A DNA stretch of 64,000 bases from Augochlora pura (Eukaryota; Arthropoda; Insecta; Hymenoptera; Halictidae): positions 10,168,001 through 10,232,000 of the forward strand of contig NC_135782.1 of NCBI RefSeq assembly GCF_028453695.1, read 5' to 3'. The translations under genes were made by a program, and so were the position numbers. The notes under the pieces are model-generated. The model searched no databases. It was given only the letters and a program-made list of their open reading frames with translations, and was not told the origin of the DNA. This document shows positions 22,250 to 36,009 of the stretch, piece after piece; the stretch's first letter is position 1, and each line of letters begins with the position of its first letter.

Positions 22250-22475
22250 TATATTTTTATATATTAGAAATAATAGAAAATACAGATATGATATTTTCCA
22301 TATTAGAAATTATAGAAAATGTAGGTGTGATACTTTCTGTATTACAAATAATAGAAAATATAGATATGATATTTTCTAAATTACAAATAATATAAAATAC
22401 AGATATGATAGTTTCTATATTAGAAATAATAGGAAATAGAAATATATGAATATGGTTCTCATTCAAGTATGTATA
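22250..22475 (+). repeat. Tandem array, about 36-bp unit
   Basis: ATTAGAAATAATAGAAAATA followed by CAGATATGATATTTTC recurs six to seven times with small changes. The minus-strand frame across it is a peptide repeat created by the array. Confidence 0.9.
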
Positions 22476-22985
22476 AAAATGCAAAATTCCAGCCATGAGA
22501 GAAATGATACAATAACTATAATTTAGAGCAGTCGTATATCTTTCAGACGAAAATGAATGATTTAAGGCGAGAGCATAGCGGAAGCGTCAAAATTAGCGCA
22601 GCTCGTACGGAGTTCTAGAAAATAATAACAGCGCAAACATAATATTCAAGAAGATTGTAAATTCCGCGTCGAAACGTTTCTCGTGGGCGCTGTAAATCCC
22701 GAAGAAATGCGGACCGTATTTAGAGCGGGCTATCGCGGGAAATAGCGTTCAGCCGGCGTGTTCCCCATACGTAGAGCTGCTTGATGGTCGACTTTCGCGG
22801 TGGTTAACGGAGCGTGAAGGGATCGCGGCCGAGAAAAACGAGGAAACAGGGCTGAACGACATAAAACGGGACGAATAAAAATTGATGCACACCGCTAATC
22901 CGAAGACTCCGCGAGAGGCCTGCATATTTCTTCATGAATTTCGAGTTGCGGTAAAGCGTGCGGGTGGCGGCTGCCGAGTGGGGAC

Positions 22986-23010
22986 GGGGGGGGGGGGGGG
23001 GGGGGGGGGG
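22986..23010 (+). repeat. 25-base poly-G run
   Basis: Twenty-five consecutive G residues preceded by GGGGAC and followed by AGGGTGG. Its true length is uncertain because such runs are hard to sequence. It has quadruplex-forming potential. Confidence 0.9.
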
Positions 23011-24562
23011 AGGGTGGTTGCTTTATCTCGGTGTTACCCTGTCTCTCCCTCATTTCACGCTAGCAAGCGACGTGGGTTTCCGCGCTTAAAACGAACGCCG
23101 CGTCCCATTTAACGAGATTCGCCTTTCTGGTCGCCTTTCTTCTCTCCTCTTCTTATTCCCCGGCGCTCCCGTTTCAGCCCGCAACCGCCGACGTCGGCGT
23201 CGACGCCGGGCGTCGTCGATTTTTGCCCGAGGCCCGCCTCTCCGCCCTCGGTATCGACGAACAGTTGCGACCGATGCAAATACCGAGCGCCTGCTATTTT
23301 TTTGGGGGGGCCGTCGATAACAAAAAAAATAGGAGGGGAGCAGAAACATTCGGCGGAGCGTGGCCGCGATTATTAAAAATGTCGAACGCCACGTTGACAA
23401 GTGCGCCCGTTCCCGCGAATAAGAAAAAACTCCGAACAATGGCGGCAGAACTGCGGCCGCGAGTAAGAACGTCCCGCGTGTCGCACGTGCTTTCGTGTCC
23501 GAGACATTGTCGTTTAACGCGTGCCCGCGACTAACAAACAATGCAACACTTTCGTACGAGGTTTCTTTGTCGAGAAAATTGGGTTTCAAAGTTTGTTGGA
23601 TTTATTTGTTAGGTGCAAGGTCTGAGGAGGATATTATTAATAATTGTAAATCGCTAATATAAATCGGTTATTGAAATTTACTTATTAATTACGTTAGGTA
23701 ATAGTTTGTTGTCATTGAATGAGCAGACTGTGTCTAAGCGCCGGCTTACTTATCTAATTTTCAAAACCTACTTTTTTGAACGTGGGATCCTGTATGAAAA
23801 ATTTTATTCTATAGTTTCGACTTGATTTCTTATATGAGAAATTACCAAGAAGGAGAAAATATGTATAGAATAAAATAAACTTATTTTCTTTTGTTATAAA
23901 ATGAATGATAGTATCTTCGTGCTATTATATGTATAAGTTATATAACTCTGCTTCAAAAAATAAATACGACGCGATGTCATTCGATGATGCGATACAGAAA
24001 GCTTCTTATGGTGCGACTAATTTATTTATTTTCTTTTTTAATGACTTATAGTACACTCATGGAATTGTTAGTAAAATCAATGATTTCCTGTGACTTACGT
24101 CGAACCTATTTAAAAGTCGTTACATCTCAAGAAAGACAAAATCGTGTTCTATAAAACCCCTTTAACACGCCCACACTTAACTGCGGTAGCTCGCAATAGA
24201 AATAACGTAATCGAATTGCTTTCTACCGTTAATTCATCGAACGGTGTAACGAATAATCGCGCCCAACTCTGATTACAACCGATAGACAAACCGTTCCACG
24301 TATTGTTCGACCCGCGGCGTCCATTTGTTGCACAGTACATGGCGCACGGCGGAGGAACGATGAAATTTTCGACAATCGGCCGGCAATCTTTGCCCCGGCG
24401 GGATTACGGTAACGATTACAGTCATCCGAAAATAATGCAGACTGAGCAGCGAGAGGGTCTCGGAAACGCGGTCAAAGGTTGTATCGTTTGCGGTTCGCCG
24501 GCAATTCGACGCGGTCAGAGAAAACGCCGGACCGTGAGGACGAAAACTCGAACCGGGGAAGC

Positions 24563-24581
24563 GGGGGGCGGGGGGGGGGGG
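24563..24581 (+). repeat. G-rich tract
   Basis: GGGGGG, C, then more than ten G residues; a second G-run in the same 1.6 kb. Confidence 0.85.
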
Positions 24582-25013
24582 ACACGGTCGGTGAAAGGGG
24601 AGACGGTCACATGCAATCTCACGGCTGATTGCGTAAGTTTTACAAGTTCATCCGATATCGCGGAGTCGCAATACTGCGGAGGCAGACGGAACTGGAGGAC
24701 CGACGACGACGGTTCTCCCTGGTCTTCATCCCCGCCGTCGGGGACCGAACCAACCGGGACAAATATAAAAGACAGGAGAAACGGGGAGGAGCGGCGGACG
24801 GTGGCGCGCCGATCGATGACCCCGGAGAACTCTTAGAGTTATCGGTATTGTGAGATGCCCGGATGAAAGTTTATGTGAACCGCGAGCCACGACGAAATGG
24901 ATGCGTTCGGCTTCGCGTACGAATCCACGGGATCTATCTCTTGAGATTTCTCCGTAAAGATTCTATCCGTCGAAATATTTTGTTTGAAGAATTACTGTAA
25001 CTGGGTTGCTTAA

Positions 25014-25070
25014 CCCTTTCGTTACCGCGGCCCGCTTCGCTGGAGTGACGCCACGGAACGAGTCATTTAT
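25014..25070 (+). mobile_element. One-ended TTAA-type element end
   Basis: TTAA at 25010-25013 is followed by CCCTTTCGTTACCGCGG, the pattern of the piggyBac-like MITE ends here. No inverted partner was found downstream, so only the end is called. Confidence 0.35.
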
Positions 25071-25083
25071 AGTCTCATATCAC

Positions 25084-25202
25084 AGTATATTATATTATAT
25101 GGTATTAATTGTATTGATTTACATTACATAATATGGTATTATATTGTATTGTATTCTATTATATAATATGGTATTATATTGTATTATATTCTATTATTAT
25201 AT
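25084..25202 (+). repeat. ATATT/GGTATT-rich microsatellite
   Basis: Irregular repeats of TATTATATTGTATT and ATAATATGGTATT; clearly low complexity with no constant period. Confidence 0.8.
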
Positions 25203-27285
25203 CTGTAGTAATAACCAAATGATTGCTGGATTTTGTTGATATTTCCTCTGATATTTTATTCGATGCATTAAATTGTTTCCTTTATTTTACTGATTTGGAA
25301 CATTTACCTAATTATTAATATAATACGTTGATTATTATACAATCTATTTTAATGTATGCTTTAGGTTTATCGAATAAAAGTATTTTATGTAACGATACAT
25401 TGATTTCTGTTTAAAATATTACTACTATTTAAATATATTACTTATTTATTATTTTAATACTATTTTACAATGTAATATAATTAACTGTACACACAACATC
25501 TACTATTATTATTATTTTTTGAAGCTTCAGAAGTTCTAATAAAAACTAGTACGTCGAATAAAAGATACTAAAAACATTTAGAGAATTTTAAGATAGTGTT
25601 GCATTATATTCTATTTATTAAAGCTATTAAAAAAGAAATAAATGTCTACGTAGCTTCTGCATCCATCAACGCGGACAATTTTCATTTTACATAAAATATC
25701 GCGGACTGCTTATCATTTAACGCGATAAAATAACAATTAGATTTTCAGTGGTATTTGTAAGAAAGTTATTTCCCTTCGGCCAATCGTGAAGATAATGTAA
25801 TCGAACGGCTGGCAATTTCCCCTTTGTCGGGCAGAATTTCGGTCGACCCGCGAACACAATCTTCGAAAATCATTTAATTTTTTCAGTTCGGCGCACGATT
25901 AAACTCCGTTTCGAGCGGGAAGCGGCAGGAAGACATTTCGTTTTCCAGACCACGGCGGAACGCTCCATTTCATTCTCTCATCCACCATTTCGATTGGAAC
26001 GAACACGCCGGATTTCAATACCGGGCGAAATCGAACAATTTTCGTGATAGTTCTGCGAAACTGCTTTGTCCTAGCCTAATCGAAAATTTAGGGCGCAGAC
26101 GGATCGGTGTACGGCCGTACCGCGTTCCCTCTCGACCGTACTTCATCTTTGTTCGCCTCTTTTTAATCGGCCGCCTTGCGAAAATGGGATTAATTCCTTT
26201 GTCGAACTTCGAACTTCGAGTCCGTCGGTTTTAAAACATTTTCACGTTCGTCGACGTTCGATTCCATTTTTCAAACGTGGCTAACCGAATAAGCGACGGT
26301 TAAAAACACGTAAAAGTACGACCGGTACAAGTAAAACTGAAAAATTTCGTTTATCGACGTGGAATTCATTTTCGAGCATCGATCATTCAGAAGGAATAAT
26401 TGTTAGTTGAATGAAATATTTGACTTTAAATTATTCGGCATTCGGATGAATATCTTAGATACATAATTGTTCATAACAATTCGAGAAAGAACCAGCTATT
26501 GGAGAAAAAACTATACAAGAATTTCATACCTTTATGTTGTAAAATTAATAATATTTGAAATAATTTTATTCATTTTCTCAGAACTTTTTTTTATTTCATT
26601 TTTTTGAGCTTATATTCATTATTCAATTTCGTCTAATATTGATATTGGTAGAATCTGACCTTCTATAAATTATTTCGTACCAGTTCGCTGTGTATAACAT
26701 GTGTACATGTCACAAGAAAATAGAAATTTACATCTTGCAATAAAAATACTCCTCCTACTATTTAGGTTAAAACGCTTAATATAATAATGAAATAAGAAAA
26801 TAATAAAAAATAAATAATAAAAATAACAGAATAACAAAATTTGTCTTGAAAATATATCGACGCAGGTAAGTGGTTAATCAAGCTGGAATTCATCTTTGAA
26901 GATCGATGAACAAATAGACGAAGATTGAAGATACTATGAAAACGAGCGATACAGACGATACGTTTGATTGTAGAATTGCTGAAAGAAAGTTCGAAACGCA
27001 ATTTCTGTCGGCGTTTCCAATAGAACTGCGTGTGCCATGGCTGCAGCAACGGATGTTAAATTCGCCGGTAGAGAATCTCCATAGGTGTACGTAACCGTGG
27101 ATACGTGCAACCAATATGTTTCTCAATTACCTATTTGGAGCAGAGAACCTCTATACGGCGCGTTCGACGAAACGCGTAAATTTTCTGTTCCGCGGATGCC
27201 GGCCGTGCACGCGTCGTTATTTAAATAAGAGATGATTCTGTATCAGAGATTCGCGCCGCGTAACCAAAATATACGTCCTATAAAA
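25203..27285. other. AT-rich, then CpG-rich, then AT-rich; no gene shown
   Basis: 25780-26350 is CpG-rich unique DNA; the flanks are AT-rich. A strong donor-like GCAG|GTAAGTGG occurs at 26864-26873, but the sequence before it is AT-rich and shows no coding character. Minus-strand frames at 26762-27126 have chance hydrophobic composition. Confidence 0.4.
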
Positions 27286-27990
27286 CAGTAAGAATTTGGG
27301 AACGTACGACCTACAAAATAGCGAGGTTATAGAGTGTATGCCCTGTGAAACAGTGAGGATTTCAAGCTATGACCTAAACGAACAGAAAGGATTCGAAACG
27401 TATAACCTAGAATATTGTAAAATATTCCAGGGATTCGAAACGTATGAGCTGAAGTATTTTAAGGATTGGAAATGTATGAGCTAAAGTATTTTAGGGATAC
27501 AAATGATATGACCTAAAATATAGTATGGATAAATAATATGAAATCTAAAGACAAATATTAAAGATTTAGAACGTATAATCTAAAAATTTAAGCTATTAAT
27601 TAAGCTAATTCAGTAAAAATTCAGAACATACCATCTCAAAAAACAGTCAAGATTCAAAACGTGTAACAAAAAATATTTTAAGGATTCAAAAGGTATGACC
27701 TAAAATATAGTAAAGATTTGGAATATAAATTCTAAAAAAACGTATTAAAGTAATGTACAGTAATGTATAGTAATGTATAGTGTAATGTATATAACGTATG
27801 TATAGTAAAGATTCAGAACGTACCACCTCAAGAAATAATCAAAATTCAAAACGTATAACATAAAATATTGCAACAATTTAAAATGTACAATTAAAAAAAT
27901 AGTAAGGACTCGCAAAAATAGAAATAATTCAAAACATAACTCAAAAAATATAAGGACTTCGAAACGTACGACATAAAAACTGATAAAGAT
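27286..27990 (+). repeat. Long degenerate array, about 33-bp unit
   Basis: GGATTCGAAACGTATGACCT followed by AAAATATAGTAA recurs for about 700 bases, well conserved at 27340-27520 and decayed further on, with a TAATGTATAG microsatellite inserted at about 27752-27800. The early part falls in an open frame (27296-27484), which I regard as a product of the array. Confidence 0.8.
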
Positions 27991-28149
27991 TTATCACCCC
28001 TTTAATATTGCATCAAAACGATTACGAGATACTTAAATATGCTTGATTCAATCGTTTACGCTTTGACGATACTTTAAAGCAGTGCTCTCATTGAAGTGAT
28101 GATTTAATGGTTTGGATTTTCCGGAAAATTTCATTCAATTAATTTCGGA

Positions 28150-28260
28150 TAATGAGGGATGTATTCATGATTATCCTATCGATGGATGCGGCTCTTTCAC
28201 ACTTGCAGTTACAAGTGGATTTTGCACTGCGTGTCTCCAAAGGTTGGCGTAATCAAAGGG
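28150..28260 (-). mobile_element. One-ended TTAA-type element end
   Basis: The sequence ends AATCAAAGGG followed by TTAA (28261-28264); reversed, CCCTTTGATTACGCC. A possible left end at 27997 (CCCCTTTAATATTGC) is not flanked by TTAA and matches poorly. The left boundary is arbitrary. Confidence 0.35.
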
Positions 28261-28264
28261 TTAA

Positions 28265-31200
28265 ATTCCCGCTTCCCTTTCCATTACGTTTAACGCTACA
28301 TTATTAATGGCGTTCGTTCGTCACGTATGTATATCTATGTATTCCCTTCAATAAAGAATATTATATAACAATTTAGAAAGTTAACCAAATTGCGGACACA
28401 AAAAGTTCCAAGGAAAAGAGGATTTAACATGAATTTCTAATAATTAATTATATATAATATTATAAAGGTATAAAACAACAAAAGAAAATATTATAAACAA
28501 GAAGTATTATTCATTGACACTGAAATCACAATTTTTATTTAAATCCATTAATATTGTAAATAATATACCATCCAATATAAAAAAGCTAATAAAGGGAGAG
28601 AAAAATATGAATAAAATAGCATATATTACACCGAGCTCTCGATTTTCTAATATTTATCACTTAATAATTAAAAAAAAAAAATTATAATTAAACTTCTTTC
28701 AAATATCGCATGAAATATAAAAAAAGTTATTATAAAAGAACAAATATATTAATACAAATCTCTACTATTCTATAATTTTTAAATCAAACAGTAGCTGCGA
28801 AAATTGAAAAATTTGGTAAATTTTCATCCTAAAATTTTAGAAAACCTAATCATGCGTTAAAGTTATTCCAGAAAATAATTCTAGCCAGCGTGTGATAGCA
28901 TTTGGAGATGCCGCGTCGATCGATCAACGTCAAAATTCGTAATTAGACCAGGCCTGCCGAAATCTCGCGGTAGAAAGTTCTTGGCGAGCAGCGGAGAGAT
29001 TGGTATAGGACACACAGTCCGGATAACAGTATTAAGAGTGGCAGCGTTGCAGAAAATATGCTTTAAATCCATTCGCCGAGAAGCTGCGGTAATTTCCGGT
29101 TTATCCCCGACGACTCTATCACGACCTCGCCAGAAAAATACGGAACTCGTAAAGGAAGGAGGCCTGGACACGACAGGACGTCGATTATTCTGCACACGCT
29201 TCCGGAAAAATTGAAAATCTTTTAATCGAAGGGATTAAACAGGTTTGAAATGCGCTGAACGAACCGCGTCCCTTTTACATACTTATTTTTCATTTCGTGA
29301 TTTCAGGCTCCGCCGGCTGGCTGCTGGGTCACGGCTGGACAAGACAGCGACGTGTTCTCCGCGGCGAAACCGATCGAAATTATTCAGCTCGTGCACTGTC
29401 TGGCATAATGACACGTGCGCGATGAATTTCTCTTGCTCTAATCGGCTTTGTGACGCGACTCGTGCCAAATTCTGGCAGGTAACAAATCTTTCTGGTGGCT
29501 CGAAAAATTACGCGTTGATTCTAATATTTCTCTGTTGATAAACGCGATTAAGAACACGATGAACCAAATTTGTCGCGTATTTTTTTATTTAATACAATGT
29601 AAATTTATGAAGAAGGATATCGTGTTTTGAAAAATCAATGCGCTGCGAGTTTTAATTTATAATTACTGATGATACAGAATTAGTGTTGGATATGATAACT
29701 GTACTGCACGCTACATTATTTTTATAGACTCATTCGACATTTTTATATAAAAATACGATACTTCTCAATTGTTTTAATTAGAGTGCTTTTCTCGAGGATT
29801 TTGGAATTGTTTAATTATACAAAGTCAATATGTTTCGAAAACAGAAATGGAGCTGAAATAGCTTGTTTCACTTCAAAACAATCAAAAACATTTTGTAAAT
29901 GATTTTGTAAATTACTTGGTTAGTTCGACACCATTTTCAAATTTTAGAGCGTATCTGCTATTTTTAGAAAAATTGGTCTAACATTTAATGACTTTTATTT
30001 TTATAAGAGGAAGTATATATGTATAAAATAATCAAGTTAAACTAAAACTTTAAATACTTTTACCAAACCATAATTTTACATATAAATCCACACTATGACA
30101 ATAATAATAATAGACGATAGTTTGAGGTAAAGAAACAAAGTGTTACTTGTCGACATCGATTATCGGTAACCAATATCAAACCCTGACCGTCGATAATGAT
30201 TATACATAACCAATACTATATGTTTCTGGCTATCCGTAATGGTTAGCCATAACCGAAAACTGTTTTCATCAATTATAATGGCGAAACAATCATTGGTCGA
30301 AATCATGTCAAGCAAAATTTAATCGCCATCAATTTCTTCTCATTTTGTCAATAGCAATTATGGTCTCTGAATAAATTCAATCTTGTCAGTGTCTGAAATT
30401 TCTATTTCAAGAGTACCTTACTACTTTCGTCTCGCTATTAAAAGTCACGATAATAGACGCATTACCACCCGATGTCTCCCAAAGAGACCGAGCATCAAAT
30501 TCCATCAAAAGTGGAAAATCTGGCTCGCCAGCCAAAAGCCATTAGGACTCTATTCCGTGTTTTCAATTACCTAGAATCTCGGTGCCGTTCTAGATCGTGA
30601 ATTATATCAGTTTCCCGCCGCTTGGCTCTATCAGTAGCAGACAGTATATCCCGTAATGATCACCTGTTTCTTGTCCCCCGGGTAACCAATAACCAGATAA
30701 CCGAATGCATTCGGTCGGGTTAGCATCTGCTTTGCCACCAGTTGAGCGACCATGTCAGTCGAGATGTTTTCACCCCCTCCCCCCGGTCGCTAATTACACC
30801 GAACGCCCGTTGGCTTTATACTGTTTTCTTCCTGACTGCATCCTCTAACTAACTTCATACCGATATGCGAAACTTTGATATCGATGTCAGAAAGAAACTT
30901 CCCACTTCGGCTCGCCGTCGTGCCTCGTGACTAACGACCCTTATAATTCCGACGAGATGCTTTTCAATACACCTGTCGCGTGACATTCTGATCCTTAACT
31001 CGGGGCTAACTATTTCTTTGTCGTCGGTAAAGGTTCACGTAGTCGAACAGACACCTTGATTAACGTTGAAAAGGTTTAATACTTCATTCATACTGGATTC
31101 GTCTCGTAATTTTTTTTAAAGTGAACAGAGTAGAGTTTTCTTTCTTAGACTTGTACATTTTGCAGCGTACTTTGCAAATAAAGTAGGAGCTAAATAAACA

Positions 31201-33426
31201 CTTCCATTTTAATTTACATTTATTTAATTAACAGAACTATCCTCAAATGTAATATAGCGAAGGGGTTGTGTAAAATTTTATGAAACCTATTGCTTTAGAC
31301 GTAATAATATTAAATATATTAATTACAGTATATCGAGAGAAAAGAGTGATAGATAGTATATAATTATTAGACTGTGGATTTTTAAAATAAAAATTGTCTT
31401 CGTTAATAATTTTAGCGTGCCGACAGCAACGTAATATTTCAAATCGTTTAGATAAATGTGCTGCTTTGCATTTTATTAGCTCATTTTTGTTATAACTTCA
31501 TTATAACATTTATTTGTAAAAATATCAACGCACAGTTTAAAATTTGTAGAAACAAATTGAAAATGAATCTCTGTAAATGAAAGGTACTCGAACTAATGCC
31601 TCTGTTCATGTACAACAAGGCATCGAGGCGTTTCCACACGATTTGTTTCAAACACTTGCCACATTGCTCTAACAGTTCATCGTTGTCCACTGCAATGTCT
31701 CTCGGTTAGAGGCTCGCGTGGACACGGTCATGCGATGCTGATGCTGGGAATCGACTTCAGCGTTTTACTGTCGGGAGTTACTCTAGCAGAGGTGGACTTG
31801 AGAGCAACTTTTCGCTAGCTTACACTCCGCCTGGCAGTCGCTTCTGCTTCCAGAGTAGTAACACGCCACGGAAGAGTCAAGTCTCGAGTGGACAGAAACG
31901 TACAACTGCTCTCGCGAGTTACAAAATTACACGGAGAAGACGAGGAGGAACGAGACGTGGAGCCTTTATTTCACTCGTTCGTAGAAACTTTACTGTGAAA
32001 AATACAGTTACCTCCACGCTTTATTATAAACGCCACGAATTAACTGGCTGGCCGATAAAACGCGACTGTCAAAATAAATCTAAGAATTCGTAGATAAACA
32101 ATAGATGCGGGTTAGAACATTTTCAATATTGATTCGATAGTAAACATATTGATTAGAATCTGAAGTATACAAATTAAGATTTCTGTTAGGTTTCATGCGC
32201 TTGGAGTTGACATAAATAGGTAAATAATAAAACAGTAAAGATATTAATATCTGCTATTATAGTTACGTATTCGCCGATTGCGGATTTCACGCATTTATGA
32301 CCAAAATAAGGGAGTGAAATATGACACTGTAAAGAATTTAATAATTTTATTATAAGCAGCGTAAAACGAATTATTTCACTTTCACAATTCTTTATTTCAG
32401 TCACGCATTTTTCTACAATTAAATACAATCCGTAGTCAACGAAGACATCATTTTAATAACCCAAGGATAATATACCAAGATTAATATTTCTACTATTTTA
32501 TCGTTCAACCTCTGAGCGTAATTACAAACGTAAAAAATCCATAATATAGACTCAACGAAAATCTTAATTTCGCTACTTCAACTTTGAACTGAATTTAATC
32601 TCTGTTTCTTAGAATCGTCTTCGCAAATTTCTATTTTCCGCGAGGATCAGCAATGTAATTGCGAGAAGGAACGATCGATAGCAGGTGAGGCGAAAAGACT
32701 TTCTGCCGCAGAAAAATCCGCAGTTTAATTATATCCGTAGTTTCGAACGAACCAGAAATGCAACGAACTGTATGATCAGGAATAAATTCGGTGGTGGAAA
32801 GGTGGAAAACCGGCGCATTCTTTTCCGCTTTTGGGGGGGAGAATGAATCGCCTAGAGTGACCCGTTTAAAACGGCCCTACGCGGCGCGCGTCGAGAGAAA
32901 GAAAGACCGAAATTAGAACTCGAAAACAAACGGCGGAAGTTACTCGCGCCGCAAAGCACCCCTTACGGTAACCCGATACCAGAGATAAGCTGTTGTCTCC
33001 CCCCTCCCACTCTTTGAGACACAGACCGCTTTTATGCCCACTGAGGGACCGAAATTTCATTCACGGCTGTTTTACATCTATCTCCAGAGGAATCTTTCAC
33101 CGATGCCATCCTCCCTCTACGCGGAATCTTCTCTTAACGCGTTCGCGACTGGAACCCAGGGCCACTTTAATCCATTGCCTCCTAAATTTTTTATTTACGA
33201 TCCCCTCGACAAGTGTCTCCCACCTTCGACAAACATTCGGCTGGTTGAGCACGATCGTCCGGATCGCAGAATTTTCTCGCATTTTCTCCTGATGGCTGTT
33301 TGTCGCTCAGTCACACATTCCGTGCAACGCGCGAGCTTTAAAAATAAAACAAAAATGTAAAAATAAATCTAAGAATACGCAGGTCAGCAATAGACGCAGG
33401 TTAGAAAATTTTCGAAATTTATTCAT
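28265..33426. other. Alternating AT-rich and CpG-rich DNA, no gene shown
   Basis: 28440-28860, 29540-30150, 31090-31560 and 32060-32620 are AT-rich. 28870-29540, 30440-31080, 31680-32060 and 32640-33320 are richer in GC and look unique. Frames in them (28881-29195 minus, 29245-29538 plus, 32993-33360 plus) lack domains and overlap others. I could not demonstrate an exon. Confidence 0.4.
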
Positions 33427-33430
33427 TTAA

Positions 33431-33708
33431 CCCTTTGGGAGCAGAGACACTCGACGGGGGAGCCTCGCTGTGGACGGCAGTTATTGGAGCACGCAGTAAA
33501 GAAAATATTCATGTCGTGCGTTTGCGTTATAAAAACCAAAGCTTTATTCAAATAAGACTTCATTGCTAAAAGTCTCTAATTTCATTGAGAGGCAACTAGA
33601 CTTCTTAGGCTAGTATCCCCACGCGTATCTTATCGTTTAGAATGACAGACGTACGCAGCAGCAGCGCGAGAATTGGGCGGCTATATGCCGACACTCGTCC
33701 CCAAAGGG
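33431..33708. mobile_element. piggyBac-like MITE (278 bp)
   Basis: The left end CCCTTTGGGAGCAGAG and the reverse complement of the right end CCCTTTGGGGACGAGTG match at the termini. TTAA is present on both sides (33427-33430, 33709-33712). The interior is unrelated by eye to the 7921 copy, so this is a separate family using the same target and terminal CCC. No coding capacity. Confidence 0.85.
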
Positions 33709-33712
33709 TTAA

Positions 33713-36009
33713 AGATTCTCGTTATTATTTAAAGGTTTATTTGTTTTTCTAATGTGTTTTCTTTGACAGCGCGCGGTGCAAGCATGCTTCTCGTATTCAT
33801 TACTTAGTTATGTATTCTTAAATTCATTATTTAACATTTACGTAAATATCGAAAATACCACAATTTTGTTTACAGTATATATTTATTGGATCGGTGTTTC
33901 TCGTTTTCGTCAAGTTATAATGTTTTTAGATGAGCTGTTGCGACAGTTTTGTGCAGTGGATATTTTATGCGAAGAGACGAATGAAATTGAATAAATATCT
34001 TAGAAGAATAGGCTTGAAATGGACGAAAAGGGAAATATTTGTATTGTAATTAAATGCATGCCGTAAAAGAATCGACGGAACAAATTTAGTGTCTGCGATT
34101 GACTAGTGTTTGTGATTGACGATGTATCGAAAATAATAAACGCCGTTGTGAGCTTTTGCTATCTTAATTATATAATAATTAAATTAAGACTATCATTTAT
34201 TATTATAATTCATATGATTGGATAACAATGAAGTTCTTAAATTAAATAATTAAATAATACTGAAATAATAAAATTAAATAATTAAAATAATAATTAAATA
34301 TTTAAGTACAGAAGATCAAATATTTGTCTACTTAATCGTCACAATCAATAATCGTGCGGCATTCCTGGTACGTTTCATCGTCAACAACGAATACATACAT
34401 TAAATACAACATTTAATATAATTTCAGGGAACAAAAGGTTAAAAAATTGATAAAAGAATCGCAAAACAAATAGAAAATGTATTCCGTTATGAATATTTTT
34501 GAAGTAGTCACTTTACCTACCAACAAATCAATGGAAATTTTATTTCGATGCTCTTTACAGATGAAAGGCAACACGAAAATGTGTAAATTCTACCGGCGCG
34601 ACGACCGGAGCGGAACAGAAACAAAGAACTGTCCGCGTCAGTTCCATCTCGGATAAACGTTCCCCCGTGCCGAACAAATGTAAACCTCGACGGGCGCAAG
34701 TAAACATTCCATTTTTACGTAACGCGAATCCGAAGAGAGGAACAATCGCCGCGCCGCGCCGCGCCGGTCACAGCAATCACGAGTGAAAGATACCGCGTTT
34801 GATTGCGGCGGTCCGCTGAAAAATCGGGCCGATTCTTCTCCGCCGAACGGCGCCATGAATTATTCTCGGGCCGGAAGTCCTGCGGCCATCGCAGTGAACT
34901 TTGAGCCCACCCCCAGGTGCCGTGTCGGCAACTTACTTTCTCGATCGAATCGATAGAAAAAAAAGCAGATTGAATATTTCACGAGACCGTCGAATAACTT
35001 CGCTCGAAGGTCAAGCCCGCTCGCAGAGGTATCCTGGTAATGATATAGATTTTAATTGATCTTACTCTAATTTCGACCGATTCGTGCAAATTGCTGGTGG
35101 TATCGATTTACAGTATGTATTATTTAATGCGATAATTCGTTCCGCGTTTCTCGAAGGGATCATTTTAACCTCTCGATGCGACTAAGACAGGTGCGATCGA
35201 TGGGTGTATTGGAACATAATGAAACAGATTATAATATACATATAAACTCGGTGAAAAAAATTAAGGAACATTATGGATCCATAACATTTCTGCCAAGTTG
35301 ATATTTTAACGAATGAACGTCTTTTTTAAATTAAAGGTATATATTATAGTCAAGCTTATATGACACTGTTTGTATTGTAATATTCTTTTATTTAGTACAT
35401 TCGACAAATACGAAAAATATTAAGAATTATAATGATTGAAGAAAATATTTTTAGATTAAGAATAGATAAAAATGATGAAAGATAAATTAAAATATCTTGA
35501 TCGGAAATTCAAAAATTGTGAACGAGTAAAGTCGATATTTTAGTTCACACAATACATTCTTTTATTCTATGTTAAGAAATTATATTGCGTGGAATACGCA
35601 TCTATATGGCATGTTTTATAAGTGCTGACGATGAGTATTACATGTATAATAATTATTAACTATAACGAGATTCTATCGTACTGAAAATTCTTCAATTCGT
35701 TTTAAATATCATCATTCGATGGAAAAACGATTATAACACTTGTATTTTTTTACAAAAGTGTAGATTTATACAATTCTGAAAAAAACGAATAAACACAAAT
35801 ATAATAAACAACTGAAAATACAGAAGAATTAAAAAAAAGAATTTATTACGCTATCACCAATTTTTAAAAACGATTATAAAGTATTGCGATACAGGTTAAA
35901 ATTATAATGCAGAGGTTCTTCCGTTCCGACTCTAGGTAATCCAAGAAACGGCCAGGAAATCATCGTCGACGACGCAACGCGATCTCGGAAGAGAAATGTT
36001 ATTCGAAGT
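33713..36009. other. Upstream flank of the only gene; no exon shown
   Basis: A good acceptor-like pyrimidine tract ends in GACAG near 33769 and opens into a frame (to 33994) with AT-driven composition, not convincing as an exon. 34000-34500 and 35100-35880 are AT-rich. 34560-35050 is CpG-rich. The frame upstream of the tentative exon 1 is open back to a TAA at 35905. I looked for a signal-peptide exon here and found none. Confidence 0.4.

Larger units (their letters stand above)
22476..25009. other. CpG- and G-rich region, no gene shown
   Basis: 22580-23560 and 24150-24960 are CpG-rich. The longest frames (23086-23589 minus, 167 codons; 24303-24836 plus, 177 codons) are arginine- and glycine-rich, overlap frames on the other strand and show no domain, so I regard them as composition artefacts. 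23600-24150 is AT-rich and empty. An untranslated exon or promoter is possible in the GC-rich parts. Confidence 0.4.

Noticed and set aside
23086..24836. Long open frames of 167 (minus) and 177 (plus) codons
   Set aside because: Arginine- and glycine-rich products in CpG/G-rich DNA, crossing G runs, overlapping frames on the opposite strand, with no domain; composition explains them.
33770..33994. Frame after a good acceptor-like tract
   Set aside because: Composition is AT-driven and no donor or upstream exon joins to it; the acceptor alone is not enough.
35250..35285. GGTGAAAAAAATTAAGGAACA resembling a Tc1-type end
   Set aside because: Only one end, no TA pair and no inverted partner nearby.
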